Source: SKVR01 sp046291875
GTDB taxonomy: Bacteria; Bacteroidota; Bacteroidia; Bacteroidales; UBA7960
NCBI GenBank assembly: GCA_046291875.1
Contig: JBKBSF010000007.1
Coordinates: 1 to 64,000, forward strand
Reading direction: 5' to 3'
Length of the DNA: 64,000 nt
Shown here piece by piece: positions 47,556 to 56,828 of the stretch. Numbering within the stretch: position 1 is the stretch's first letter; each line of letters starts with the position of its first letter. The notes under the pieces were generated by a model. It ran no database searches, was not told the origin of the DNA, and saw only the letters and a program-made list of their open reading frames with translations. The position numbers and the translations under genes are program-made.

Positions 47556-49070
47556 ATGCCAAATCACAAGTTGTCTTTTTCTGGCAAAATTTATGTCGTG
47601 GTGCGAGATCGCGTAAGTATTGCAATTTTCCTGCTGTGGTTGCTTCTCAGCACCCTTTTGGTTGCCTACGATCAGAATTTGTTTAACATCCAAAGCATCC
47701 CTCCTGACAAAGGATGGAGCTATCCCATATTTTTTCTGTCCGGAGTTCTCTTCATTTTTATTTTCCGAAGCCGGGCAATTCATCTACTGCAACAACAAAA
47801 AGGGTCGAACACTTTTTTGAGGGAAAGACAGGAGAAACTTGTTGAACAGACCGATTTCCTCAACCTTGTCACAAATTCTTTTCCGCATCCCTTTTACGTT
47901 ATCGACGCCAACACCTATGAGATCAAAATGGCCAATGTTGCCTTTTTTCAATACCACAAGATTGACCCGAATGGTAAGTTGGAGCAACACAAATGTTATG
48001 AACTCTCTCATGGCTTTGATCATCCCTGCAACGACAAAGACCACCCCTGTCCACTGCTAAAGGTAAGGGAAACCGGTAAACCCCTTGTTGTGCATCATGT
48101 GCATAAGGATGGGGAGGGAAAGAACAGCGTTATGGAAATCAATGCATTTCCGGTAATAAACAAACTAACCGGGCAGGTAGAGCAGATTATTGAATACACG
48201 GTAGATATTACGCAGCGAATCGAAACCCAACGCCAGCTGCTGAAACTTAACCTCGAACTTCAGGATCGGAAAACAGAACTGGAGAAACTCAACCAGTCGC
48301 TGGAAGAGCGAATTGCCCGTGAGGTTGAACAAAACAGGGAGAAAGACCGGATTCTGGCCATGCAGGCGCGTCAGGCTGCCATGGGCGAAACCATCGGAAA
48401 CATTGCACACCAGTGGCGCCAACCCCTAAATGCCCTCAGCCTGATCGTAATGGATCTGCAAGAAGCTCATAGTCATGGTGAGCTAAGTGAAGCCTACTTC
48501 AATGAATCCTATCAAAAGGTAAACGGGATTGTGCAACAGATGTCGCAAACCATCGACAACTTCAGAAACTTCTTCCAATCCAATAAAGAAGAACGGATCT
48601 TTGAAATCAACTCACTTGTGAAGCAAGCCACTGCACTGCTCAAGCCTTTGATGGAGGCATCCGGTATTGAAATAACGCTGAAGGAAGGAGAAGAAACTTA
48701 TCTGAAAGCAAACCCTAACGAACTCATTCAATGCATATTGAATATCCTGCAAAATGCTTCTGATGTATTGTCTGGCATGGAGGTGTCAAATAAAAAGATC
48801 ATTGTTAATATGCTCAACTCTAGCCAACAATGGGCCCAGATAGAGATTATCAACAATGGTCCCCACATCGAAGAAACCATCCGGCACCGTATCTTCGATC
48901 CTTATTTCTCCACCAAACCAGAAGGAAAAGGAGTGGGTCTGGGACTTTATATTGCCAAAACACTGGTAGAGCAAAATATGGGAGGCAAACTCAGTGCAAG
49001 CAACCGTTCTGAGGGGGTTTGCTTCACCATTGCCATCCCACTCTATTGGGAAGCCAATGCCGGGAAATAA
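47556..49070 (+). CDS. Membrane PAS-domain histidine kinase with a Cys/His cluster
   Basis: 504 residues from ATG 47556. Two TM helices (~20-37 and ~57-72) with a short outside loop are followed by a PAS domain (~100-225). The PAS domain holds C147-x4-H152-x3-H156-x-C158-x4-H163-x-C165 and a further HH-x-H at 180-183, a possible metal or heme site. A coiled coil leads to His285 in IAHQWRQPLN, and the HATPase has NILQNASD, NNGPHI and GVGLGLYI. The kinase core is a paralogue of 32856-34217. A TATCTTTG element (47520-47527) lies just upstream. No cognate response regulator is adjacent. Confidence 0.9.
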   Translation: MPNHKLSFSGKIYVVVRDRVSIAIFLLWLLLSTLLVAYDQNLFNIQSIPPDKGWSYPIFFLSGVLFIFIFRSRAIHLLQQQKGSNTFLRERQEKLVEQTDFLNLVTNSFPHPFYVIDANTYEIKMANVAFFQYHKIDPNGKLEQHKCYELSHGFDHPCNDKDHPCPLLKVRETGKPLVVHHVHKDGEGKNSVMEINAFPVINKLTGQVEQIIEYTVDITQRIETQRQLLKLNLELQDRKTELEKLNQSLEERIAREVEQNREKDRILAMQARQAAMGETIGNIAHQWRQPLNALSLIVMDLQEAHSHGELSEAYFNESYQKVNGIVQQMSQTIDNFRNFFQSNKEERIFEINSLVKQATALLKPLMEASGIEITLKEGEETYLKANPNELIQCILNILQNASDVLSGMEVSNKKIIVNMLNSSQQWAQIEIINNGPHIEETIRHRIFDPYFSTKPEGKGVGLGLYIAKTLVEQNMGGKLSASNRSEGVCFTIAIPLYWEANAGK

Positions 49071-49108
49071 AAAAACACTGGTTTGGTGAATTTTATAATT
49101 GGAAAAAC

Positions 49109-49139
49109 TTTGTTTTTACAGAAAAAAGCCGGAAATTTG
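49109..49139 (+). promoter_or_regulatory. rpsP promoter
   Basis: TTTG (49109-49112), spacing 19, GAAATTTG (49132-49139), one mismatch to the consensus. Leader of about 40 nt to ATG 49187. Confidence 0.6.
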
Positions 49140-49186
49140 CACCCCGCTAATTCAAGTATTATTTAATCATTTTCAACAATTATCAA

Positions 49187-49753
49187 ATGCCAACAAAAAT
49201 CAGATTACAGAGAAAAGGTAAAAAAGGTAAAGCCTTTTATCACCTTGTAATTGCGGATGGTCGTGCACCCCGGGACGGAAGATTCATTGAAAGACTTGGC
49301 ACCTACAATCCCAACACAGATCCTGCTACCATCGAGATCAATTTCGATCGCGCCCTTTACTGGCTTCAGGTGGGAGCACAACCTACAGATACAGCCCGCT
49401 CTATTCTCTCCAGAGAAGGGGTATTGCTGAAAGACCACTTGCTCAGAGGAGTAAAAAAAGGCGCTCATACTGCTGAGCAGGCAGAGGAAAAATTCCAGGC
49501 ATGGGTTAATGAAAAATCCAGCAAACTGGAAAAAGTTAACAAAGATGCTGAACTGACCGAGAAAGAAGAAAAGAAAAAGCGTCTGGAAGAAGAGCGTAAG
49601 ATCAACGAGGCCCGCGCACAGGAACTGGCTAAGAAACAGGCAAAAGCTCTTGATGCAGCAGCAGGAAAAGCTGAAGAAGCACAAGAAGAGCAGGCAGCAG
49701 AAGAGGAGCAGGCTCCCGAAGCGGATGCTACTGAAGAGACAAAAGCCGAATAA
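49187..49753 (+). CDS. rpsP: 30S ribosomal protein S16 with long charged C-terminal extension
   Basis: 188 residues. The first ~80 residues are canonical S16 (KIRLQRKGKKGKAFYHLVIA, DGRFIERLGTYNP). About 100 further residues are rich in Lys, Glu and Ala and look like a long helix or disordered tail (KKAHTAEQAEEKFQAW then Ala/Glu runs). Such tails are common in Bacteroidota S16. It is separated from rimM by a hairpin that may reduce readthrough. Confidence 0.97.
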   Translation: MPTKIRLQRKGKKGKAFYHLVIADGRAPRDGRFIERLGTYNPNTDPATIEINFDRALYWLQVGAQPTDTARSILSREGVLLKDHLLRGVKKGAHTAEQAEEKFQAWVNEKSSKLEKVNKDAELTEKEEKKKRLEEERKINEARAQELAKKQAKALDAAAGKAEEAQEEQAAEEEQAPEADATEETKAE

Positions 49754-49787
49754 GCTCCTGAGCAGCACATTTTGTTCAAGAAATCAC

Positions 49788-49825
49788 GAAACCTGTCGGG
49801 CCCGGTGCTTTGACAGGTTTCTTTT
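49788..49825 (+). terminator. Hairpin terminator or attenuator between rpsP and rimM
   Basis: Ten-base perfect stem GAAACCTGTC/GACAGGTTTC with a GC-rich 14-nt loop, followed by TTTTAT. It lies 15 bp before the rimM ATG, so it probably lowers rather than abolishes rimM expression. Confidence 0.75.
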
Positions 49826-49839
49826 ATAATACAAGGTTT

Positions 49840-50376
49840 ATGGAAAAAGAAAAGTGTTTTTTCCTGGGAAGTATCACCAAGGCTTTCGGATACAAAGGAG
49901 AAGTAGTGATTTTTATTGATGCAGATCAGCCTGAGGTATATGCAGGGATCGACTCGGTTTTTATTGAGATAGACAACAAGCTGATCCCATTTTTTATTGA
50001 ACGATCCGATCTGCGCAACAAAAGCAACCAGCTTACAGTAAAACTGGAAGGCATTGACACACATGACCAGGCTCTTCAGTTGCAAGGCTGCGCCCTTTAC
50101 CTCCCACTTGAATTGCTGCCAGCACTGGAGGGCACCAATTTTTATTTTCACGAAATTGTGGGCTACAAAGCTTCGGATGTAACAAAGGGTTTTATCGGCA
50201 TCGTCGTGCAGGTGCTTGATTATCCGGGAAACCCTATTTTCGAGATCGAAAACCAGGGCAAGCAAATCCTGATACCAGTCAGGGATGAATTTATTGCAGG
50301 ATTGGATCGCGACCAACGCGAAATTCTGCTAAAAGCTCCCGAGGGGTTGATTGACCTGTATCTAAAAGAAGAATAA
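49840..50376 (+). CDS. rimM: Ribosome maturation factor RimM
   Basis: 178 residues from ATG 49840. The N-terminal domain starts FFLGSITKAFGYKGEVVIF and the PRC-barrel half has YFHEIVGYKASD and PVRDEFIAGLD, all typical of RimM. It binds S19 and is needed for 30S head maturation. Gene order rpsP-rimM is the usual one, but the next gene here is trmN6 instead of trmD-rplS. Confidence 0.95.
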   Translation: MEKEKCFFLGSITKAFGYKGEVVIFIDADQPEVYAGIDSVFIEIDNKLIPFFIERSDLRNKSNQLTVKLEGIDTHDQALQLQGCALYLPLELLPALEGTNFYFHEIVGYKASDVTKGFIGIVVQVLDYPGNPIFEIENQGKQILIPVRDEFIAGLDRDQREILLKAPEGLIDLYLKEE

Positions 50377-50381
50377 CCGTT

Positions 50382-51101
50382 GTGGAACGTATTTTCCGGT
50401 TCAAGCAATTCAGTCTGTCAGACCATGGCGCTGCCATGAAAATCGGCACCGATGCAGTATTATTGGGGAGCCTGGCTGCCACCCAGTCTGCAGGCACAGT
50501 GCTGGATGTTGGAACCGGATCGGGAATTATTGCTCTGATGGTGGCCCAGAAAACCGGCACTCAAATCGATGCCATTGAACCCGATAAAGAGGCGGCACTG
50601 CAGGCGCAAAGAAATTTCTCATCCAGCCCCTGGCCTGAAAAGCTCTCCCTGTTCCACTCTACCCTTCAGGAATTTATTCCTGAAAACAATCTCCAGTACG
50701 ATCTTATTATTTGTAATCCACCCTATTTTCAGAATAGCCTTCGCAATGCGCATGAATCCAAAGCCATGGCCAGGCACAACGTGGGGTTATTGCCGGAAGA
50801 GATGTTTTTGCATGTTGCCCGTCTGCTCTCTCCCAAAGGGAGTTTCATGATGATATATCCGGCAGGCAAAGAGAGTGAGCTTGACCTTTCTGCCAAACAA
50901 CGAGGTTTATTGCTGAAGGAACGTTGGATGATACATCCTATGCCAGGCAAACCTGTGAAAAGAATCGTTCAGACCTACGTGAGAGATGCAAGCACACCAC
51001 CTGCACCCCTTATACACTCCTTTTGCATTGAAACATTAAACCGGCATGAGTTCTCCAGTGAGTACAAAAACCTAACAGCCGATTACCACCCCTTTCTCTG
51101 A
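50382..51101 (+). CDS. trmN6: tRNA1(Val) (adenine(37)-N6)-methyltransferase
   Basis: 239 residues from GTG 50382. SAM-binding motif I is VLDVGTGSGIIALM and the N6-adenine motif is NPPYF; RFKQFSLSDHGAAMKIGTDAVLLG matches the YfiC/TrmN6 N terminus. It starts 5 bp after rimM. Known product: m6A37 in tRNA1-Val. Confidence 0.93.
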   Translation: MERIFRFKQFSLSDHGAAMKIGTDAVLLGSLAATQSAGTVLDVGTGSGIIALMVAQKTGTQIDAIEPDKEAALQAQRNFSSSPWPEKLSLFHSTLQEFIPENNLQYDLIICNPPYFQNSLRNAHESKAMARHNVGLLPEEMFLHVARLLSPKGSFMMIYPAGKESELDLSAKQRGLLLKERWMIHPMPGKPVKRIVQTYVRDASTPPAPLIHSFCIETLNRHEFSSEYKNLTADYHPFL

Positions 51102-51115
51102 AATTCCAGGTCTGC

Positions 51116-53686
51116 TCAACCCTCGTTCCTTTTAAGAGGAATCTCTATTTCAACCCTTACACCTCCAGCGGAGGGCTGGTCAAACACAATATTTCCATCC
51201 AGGATCCTCACCCTGCTGATGATGTTGTAAAGCCCCATTCCTTTTTGGGTAGTATTGCCCAGGAGTTTTTCAGCATCAAACCCTTGCCCATTATCACCAA
51301 AGGAAAGTGTTATCATATCATTGGGCATCTGGATATTAATCCAGATTCGGGTTGCCCGGGAGTGTTTGAGAGAATTACTTATTAGTTCTGTGGCTATACG
51401 GTAAATATTGAGACCCGTGTTTTTATCCAAAAGATCAAGACCATCATCAATTTCCAATTCCAGTGAGCAGTGTTCAATCATTTCAAGGCGCGAAACATAA
51501 GACCTTAATGCCTTTTCCAAACCGAAATCGTTGAGCAAACCTGGCGATAGTTTACTGGATATAAGTCGTGTTTGTGCGATTGCATCGTCCAGTATCTGCC
51601 TGCAAAAGTTCAGGATCTTTATCTGTCGGGGGTTCATGTTTTGGGCAAGGGTATCCTGTTGCAGATACATTTTCATCCCCGACAACAACGGGCCAATCCC
51701 ATCGTGTATTTCGAAAGCGAACCTTTTTCGCTCACTTTCCTGGGCTTCAATGGATGCCTTTAGAACCATTCGCGACATATGCTTGTGATCTGTAATATTA
51801 CGTGCGATACCAAAGATCTCTTTCACCTTCTGACTATGAATATCATATTTAATGAAACCGTTGATTTCGAGATATACCATTTCTGCCCGATAATTAAATA
51901 TACGGGTTTCGAGGCTGAACCTGCGATTTCCCTTTTCAATAGCCTTTTGAATGTAGGATTTCCACTTGATTTGTTCTCCCTGAGGAAGCAAATCCCAAAC
52001 CGTTTCGCCAAGCACTTTCTTATCTCCCAGCAATTCGGTTATAACCGGGTTTACCTGGAGTATCCGACCAGAGGCATCGCAACTGAAAACTACATCCATT
52101 ACATGGTTAAAAAGTTCGCGAAAACGCTTTTCGCTTTCCTCCAGCCTATACTGTACCTGCTTTCGTTCTTTTAGAGATTTTACAAGCTGCACAAGGAGTA
52201 AGAGCATTGTCAGCAATCCTAGAACTGAGATTATGATAATCGACACATAAGTTCTGTTCAACCTGTTCATGGTGTTAACTTCATCGGTTCGGTCAACTAC
52301 AACCGAAAACAACACCTGTAAGCCATGATGTTCCACAGGGTAGGAATAAACCCTTACATTGCGCAGGCTCTCATCTCTGAGCCGATGTTGAAAGTCAAAG
52401 AAGTTTCTGTTCATTCTTTGAGCATTCATCATCTCGGCCTGAATTTGCTCTTCTGAAAAAGTATTAAGCTCAGATATGGCCCTACCGATAAGATCGGGAT
52501 ACCCATAAAAATTGACTGCGGCCCTATTGGCATCGAGGATAGTGCCTGAAAAAGGATCTACTATGAGCATTACCACACCATGGTTTTCAAAAAAATCATA
52601 TCCAAACACCCCTTGTTTAGACAAACTCTCCCAATACTCCACCAATGATTGGGAGGTTCTGTTAACCATGATTACATTATCGGGCAGATCTTTGAGTGAA
52701 ATTCCATACTCAAACAACGCCTTTTCATTAAAAATATACCGGTTGATTTCTGAGCTGGCCAATAGCTTCTGGGGTTTTATGTTTTTCTGCAAAAAATCAA
52801 CAGCCATTGAAGCAGCAGCATATCCGTGCGAATAGGGATCAATCATCTTTCCCCCAATGGCCCCCAGGGGCAACACAAAGTCGCGGATAGCGAAGATGCG
52901 GGCAGGGGTTGCCTGCCTGATCCATTCCATTGATTCTGCAACGGAAAAGTGTTTTCCGGATGGTGTTTGCAACCAGGACAGATACAGAACGAGATCATTT
53001 TGGCCGAGTTTTTCCAGAGCCTCTTTAAGTTCGTCGGGTTCTTTTTGATAGAGAGCAATTAGCTCAATGTCTTCAGGGATCATCTCCTGACATTGAAGAA
53101 ACTGATCAAAAAATATTTGTTCGGTGAGCCTGTTTCCGGCAATTACAGCAAACTTTTCAGCCAAAGGACTGAGCCGGAGCGCCACTTCTATGGTTTCTGC
53201 CATTGAGGGCTTGGCCTCTACTCCCCAGATGTTATTTCTGTGGGCAATTCGTTCCGGAGAGAAATTATCAACACCTGCAAAAACCACAGGTACTTCACTG
53301 GCAAACAAAGGCTCACGCTGCAGAATAAAATCAAATGCATCGTCATCGGCAACAACAATAAGCTTCAGCTCGATATTATTGTACCGGTAGTTATACACTT
53401 TTTCCAGAACAGCAATATGCTCATTGGAGGAAAACCTGATGACATCCATGTACTCTACAAATACTTCAAGGCCTGTACTCCGGCCTAAAACCTCCATTAT
53501 ACCCTCATTAATTTGATCTGTCCAGGGGTAGCCCTCATGATAAGAATGCAAAACAAGGACATTCTGTTTTACAGCCATTGCTGGCCCGGCACAAGTCATC
53601 AGGACAACCAACAAGAAGCCGGAATATCGGAACAGGTGCAGAGTTTTGATCCTGGTTGGCAATATTTTCAACAGGGCTATCATCAT
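51116..53686 (-). CDS. Sensor kinase: periplasmic SBP-like domain, periplasmic PAS, TM, PAS, NarL-type HK
   Basis: 856 residues from ATG 53686, which overlaps the upstream stop as TGATG. A signal sequence (RYSGFLLVVLMTCAGPAMA) leads into an ABC-type substrate-binding-like domain (~40-330: VLVLHSYHEGYPWTDQINEG). A PAS-like domain (~365-465; LDANRAAVNFYGYPDLIG) comes before the only later TM helix (~480-505), so it should be outside the cytoplasm. A second PAS lies at ~515-635. The kinase is of HisKA_3 type: His661 in FEIHDGIGPLLSGM, then TELISNSLKHSRA and DNGQGFD. NarL-type regulators are the usual partners; none is present here. It is the last gene of the eight-gene operon. Confidence 0.9.
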   Translation of the reverse strand: MMIALLKILPTRIKTLHLFRYSGFLLVVLMTCAGPAMAVKQNVLVLHSYHEGYPWTDQINEGIMEVLGRSTGLEVFVEYMDVIRFSSNEHIAVLEKVYNYRYNNIELKLIVVADDDAFDFILQREPLFASEVPVVFAGVDNFSPERIAHRNNIWGVEAKPSMAETIEVALRLSPLAEKFAVIAGNRLTEQIFFDQFLQCQEMIPEDIELIALYQKEPDELKEALEKLGQNDLVLYLSWLQTPSGKHFSVAESMEWIRQATPARIFAIRDFVLPLGAIGGKMIDPYSHGYAAASMAVDFLQKNIKPQKLLASSEINRYIFNEKALFEYGISLKDLPDNVIMVNRTSQSLVEYWESLSKQGVFGYDFFENHGVVMLIVDPFSGTILDANRAAVNFYGYPDLIGRAISELNTFSEEQIQAEMMNAQRMNRNFFDFQHRLRDESLRNVRVYSYPVEHHGLQVLFSVVVDRTDEVNTMNRLNRTYVSIIIISVLGLLTMLLLLVQLVKSLKERKQVQYRLEESEKRFRELFNHVMDVVFSCDASGRILQVNPVITELLGDKKVLGETVWDLLPQGEQIKWKSYIQKAIEKGNRRFSLETRIFNYRAEMVYLEINGFIKYDIHSQKVKEIFGIARNITDHKHMSRMVLKASIEAQESERKRFAFEIHDGIGPLLSGMKMYLQQDTLAQNMNPRQIKILNFCRQILDDAIAQTRLISSKLSPGLLNDFGLEKALRSYVSRLEMIEHCSLELEIDDGLDLLDKNTGLNIYRIATELISNSLKHSRATRIWINIQMPNDMITLSFGDNGQGFDAEKLLGNTTQKGMGLYNIISRVRILDGNIVFDQPSAGGVRVEIEIPLKRNEG

Positions 53687-56600
53687 CAATACAAATTCAA
53701 CTGTGCCATCAATTGATTAAACTCTTTGAGATTTACAGGCTTTGTAAGGTAATGATCCAGCCCCAGGCCCATGTATTTCTCTTTATCACCTTCAAAAGCA
53801 TTGGCGCTCAGCCCGACAATGGGCGGCAGGTTTTCATGCATATCTCTGAGGCGTTGGGTAGCTTCTACACCATCCATTACCGGCATTTGAATATCCATGA
53901 GAACCAGGTCGTATCTGCCCGGAACGAATTTCTGCAGGGCTTCTTTTCCATTGGAAGTTACATCCAGCTTATGACCTACCGAACCCAGCAGCAAGCTTAT
54001 GACCTTTTGATTGATCAGCTTATCTTCAACCAATAAAATATGCAAGGGTCGTGAAATGCCCACAGCAATATTCTTATGATCCTGATTCTCTTTCTGTCCT
54101 GCTGCCAGGGAAATAGAGGCAGGAAAGTAAAACCAGAATTGTGTTCCTTTGTCCGGGTAGCTCTTTACTCCGATCTCGCCACCCATAAAATGCACCAGTT
54201 CTCTGCAGATGGCCAGCCCAAGGCCGGTGCCCTCTGCATGTCTGGAGTATTCATCGTCAATCTGATAAAATGGGTTAAATACCTGAGCCTGTTTTTCGAA
54301 AGAGATTCCGCAGCCTGTATCTTCTACCTCCACCCTTACCCAAACCTGATCGGAATAGAGCCGGTTGCCATTGGGAGGTTGAAGGTTTGGGTTGTCAATT
54401 TTAATACGCACCCTGATGCTTCCCTCTGAAGTAAACTTAACAGCATTGGAAATAAGGTTTCGCATCACCTGATCCAGTTTTTGCTTATCGGCAATGATGT
54501 TTTCAGGAAGTTGCTCATCCGTATTGCAGCAAAACTCAATGGGTTTTCGATTGATCATTCTGAAAAACACTTCAGCATCCCGGCATAGATCGCCGGTTCT
54601 GAAGACCTCCTGCTTCAGGGTTACCTGCCCGGCCTCAATTTTAGAGTAATCGAGAATAAGGTTGATGATCTGTTTCAGATTATCGCCAGATTGCATCAGG
54701 GTGTATACGTAGTCTTTCTGCTGGTCGTCGAGTGATGTGGAAAGCAAAACCTCGGCCATACCCAGCACACCGGTTAATGGCGTACGGATCTCATGGCTCA
54801 TATTGGCAAGAAACTTTTGCTTAAACTCTGCCGATCTGCGTGCTACTACCACTTCTTTCTCCAGCTCAATTGCTTTTTTGCGCTCTGAGATGTCCCTGTA
54901 ATTCACCAGTACACCTTGTATCTCTGGATAATTGAGACAATGGGTAGCACAAGCTTCGATCCATTTATAAGATCCATCTGCGCATAAATAACGACATTCT
55001 ATAACATCAGAAAGCTCCTTTTTCTCTACAATCCTTTCAAAAAAGTTGGCCACCCGAGGTTTGTCTTCCGGATGAATAAGATCCCAGGTGTGACGCCCTA
55101 TCATATCAGAAGGTTTCCAGCCAAACCACTTCTCAATATTGGGGCTTTTATACCTGATTATGCCCTCACTGTCGAGAATAGCAATTACATCTGCTATATG
55201 GGCTATCATGGCATTCTGCCTTTCCTGGTTGTATTTGATCTGTTTTTCTGCTTTAATCCGGTCAGAAATATCCATTCCATAGCCCAGCAGATAGGTTTGC
55301 TGATTTACTTCCAATCGGGTTCCGGTAAGCAAAAAGTATCGGGCTTTACCTTTTTTATCAAACAAGGGGGCTTCAATTATTCCAAATCCTGTATTTATTG
55401 CCTTATGTACTGCCTCAAGAGCAAACTCCGCTGCTTCGGGAGCATACCAATCGGTAAGCAAACGGTCTTTCATTTCTTCAGAACTGAACCCCAGCAATGT
55501 TTCATGAGAATGGTTCCACATCTTGAGCTTCAGATCGGGATAGGAGTACAGGTAAAAAATGCCTGGCAATGCTTCCAGAATACGTTGCGAAAACATTTTT
55601 TCGAATTGCAGATCCTGCTGAAGCTGCATCCTCTCCGAAATATCATTTATCACCCCCACTATTCTTTCGATATCACCTTTTTCATTTTTAAGAGCAGACA
55701 CCGTAAGATCTGCCCAGAAAGAACTTCCATCCTTCCTTACAAATCGCTTTTCGAGGCGGTAGTGATTGATTTTGCCATCCAGCAATGCTTTAAACCATCT
55801 TTGTGTAGGTTCAATATCATCAGGATGGGTAATATCAATATTTGTCTTCCTTTTAAGCTCTTCTTCCGAATAACCCAGCTTTTCGGGCCACCAGTGGTTA
55901 ACGATCTCATAATTCCCCTGCAGATCAGTAATACCAATCCCCACATTGAGCGAATTGAGAATGGCTTTCTGATAGCTTTCTTCTCTGCGTGCTTTCTCTT
56001 CCGCCATCAAACGTTTCTCCACAAAGCTCATAACTACCCTGCAAATGAATACACTACTCCAAACAATTACAGTGAGTGCGAGAAATGTGTGGGTTTGATT
56101 GTAGGTGGGGGTGCGTTGCAAAAAGGCAAACTCAAGGGCAAAAAGCAGCAACCAGACCAGCAATGCTGCCAGCAAGGATCCTGACAGGATAGTGGAATTG
56201 TAGATAAGATAGGGATTGGGGGGCAATCTGAAAAAATTGCGGGCAGCCGGTATGCGCAGGATCAATTCTGCTGTAAAGATCAAAAAGGTATAATTTGTAA
56301 TATCTTTCAACAAAAAGCCCAGGAGAATACCAGTGTCAATACCCGTAATGTATTCTTTTTGCCAGAAAGCCGGATTGAAACTTAAAAGAGGATTGAAAAG
56401 GATCAGATAACCCGCCCCTGCCAAAACGCCAAAGGCGAGCATAACAAGCAACACCCGCTTCACCACAAATCTGTAGGAGAAGGGCAATTGCCTGAAGGCA
56501 AGCTTGCCGGCCATAAAGAATAAAGCAAGCAGCAAAAACAAATTGAAAAGGTTTGCATAGCCATTGTTTGCCCAAAGGAAAAAAGGGAAAAAGGCTCCAC

Positions 56601-56811
56601 CCGAGAGACCAGCAATAATTCCATACCTGCTGCCATAAGCCAGGGCAATTACAAGCGGAAAAAGTATAGACCACACAAGGTTTACAGTTACCTGATCCAG
56701 CTGAACCTTGATACTCAATCCTGAGAGAAAAAAGCAAAGCACACCTGACAGAACAGCCAGACCAGACTTTCTTAAAACAGAAGAATCAACATAATCAGTT
56801 AACTTTTTCAT
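53686..56811 (-). CDS. Multi-TM PAS hybrid histidine kinase with receiver
   Basis: 1041 residues. Seven to eight TM helices fill ~10-265 in a MASE-like sensory module. Three PAS domains follow (~285-400, 405-530, 535-650; each ends with a DISER-type linker). HisKA has His673 in ANMSHEIRTPLTG. HATPase motifs are complete: NLISNAVKFT, DTGCGIS, GTGLGLAI. The C-terminal receiver has LVED, LMDIQMPVMDG, Ser in LSAN and Lys in LTKPVN. All catalytic residues are kept, so this is an active hybrid kinase. It starts 17 bp after cheB and its stop overlaps the next start. Confidence 0.94.
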   Translation of the reverse strand: MKKLTDYVDSSVLRKSGLAVLSGVLCFFLSGLSIKVQLDQVTVNLVWSILFPLVIALAYGSRYGIIAGLSGGAFFPFFLWANNGYANLFNLFLLLALFFMAGKLAFRQLPFSYRFVVKRVLLVMLAFGVLAGAGYLILFNPLLSFNPAFWQKEYITGIDTGILLGFLLKDITNYTFLIFTAELILRIPAARNFFRLPPNPYLIYNSTILSGSLLAALLVWLLLFALEFAFLQRTPTYNQTHTFLALTVIVWSSVFICRVVMSFVEKRLMAEEKARREESYQKAILNSLNVGIGITDLQGNYEIVNHWWPEKLGYSEEELKRKTNIDITHPDDIEPTQRWFKALLDGKINHYRLEKRFVRKDGSSFWADLTVSALKNEKGDIERIVGVINDISERMQLQQDLQFEKMFSQRILEALPGIFYLYSYPDLKLKMWNHSHETLLGFSSEEMKDRLLTDWYAPEAAEFALEAVHKAINTGFGIIEAPLFDKKGKARYFLLTGTRLEVNQQTYLLGYGMDISDRIKAEKQIKYNQERQNAMIAHIADVIAILDSEGIIRYKSPNIEKWFGWKPSDMIGRHTWDLIHPEDKPRVANFFERIVEKKELSDVIECRYLCADGSYKWIEACATHCLNYPEIQGVLVNYRDISERKKAIELEKEVVVARRSAEFKQKFLANMSHEIRTPLTGVLGMAEVLLSTSLDDQQKDYVYTLMQSGDNLKQIINLILDYSKIEAGQVTLKQEVFRTGDLCRDAEVFFRMINRKPIEFCCNTDEQLPENIIADKQKLDQVMRNLISNAVKFTSEGSIRVRIKIDNPNLQPPNGNRLYSDQVWVRVEVEDTGCGISFEKQAQVFNPFYQIDDEYSRHAEGTGLGLAICRELVHFMGGEIGVKSYPDKGTQFWFYFPASISLAAGQKENQDHKNIAVGISRPLHILLVEDKLINQKVISLLLGSVGHKLDVTSNGKEALQKFVPGRYDLVLMDIQMPVMDGVEATQRLRDMHENLPPIVGLSANAFEGDKEKYMGLGLDHYLTKPVNLKEFNQLMAQLNLY

Positions 56812-56828
56812 TGCTGAGCAATCAATCC

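Noticed and set aside
55072..56184. 370-codon open frame opposite the TM-PAS hybrid kinase
   Set aside because: Lies across well-conserved PAS and TM coding sequence on the other strand; no domain, no start context.
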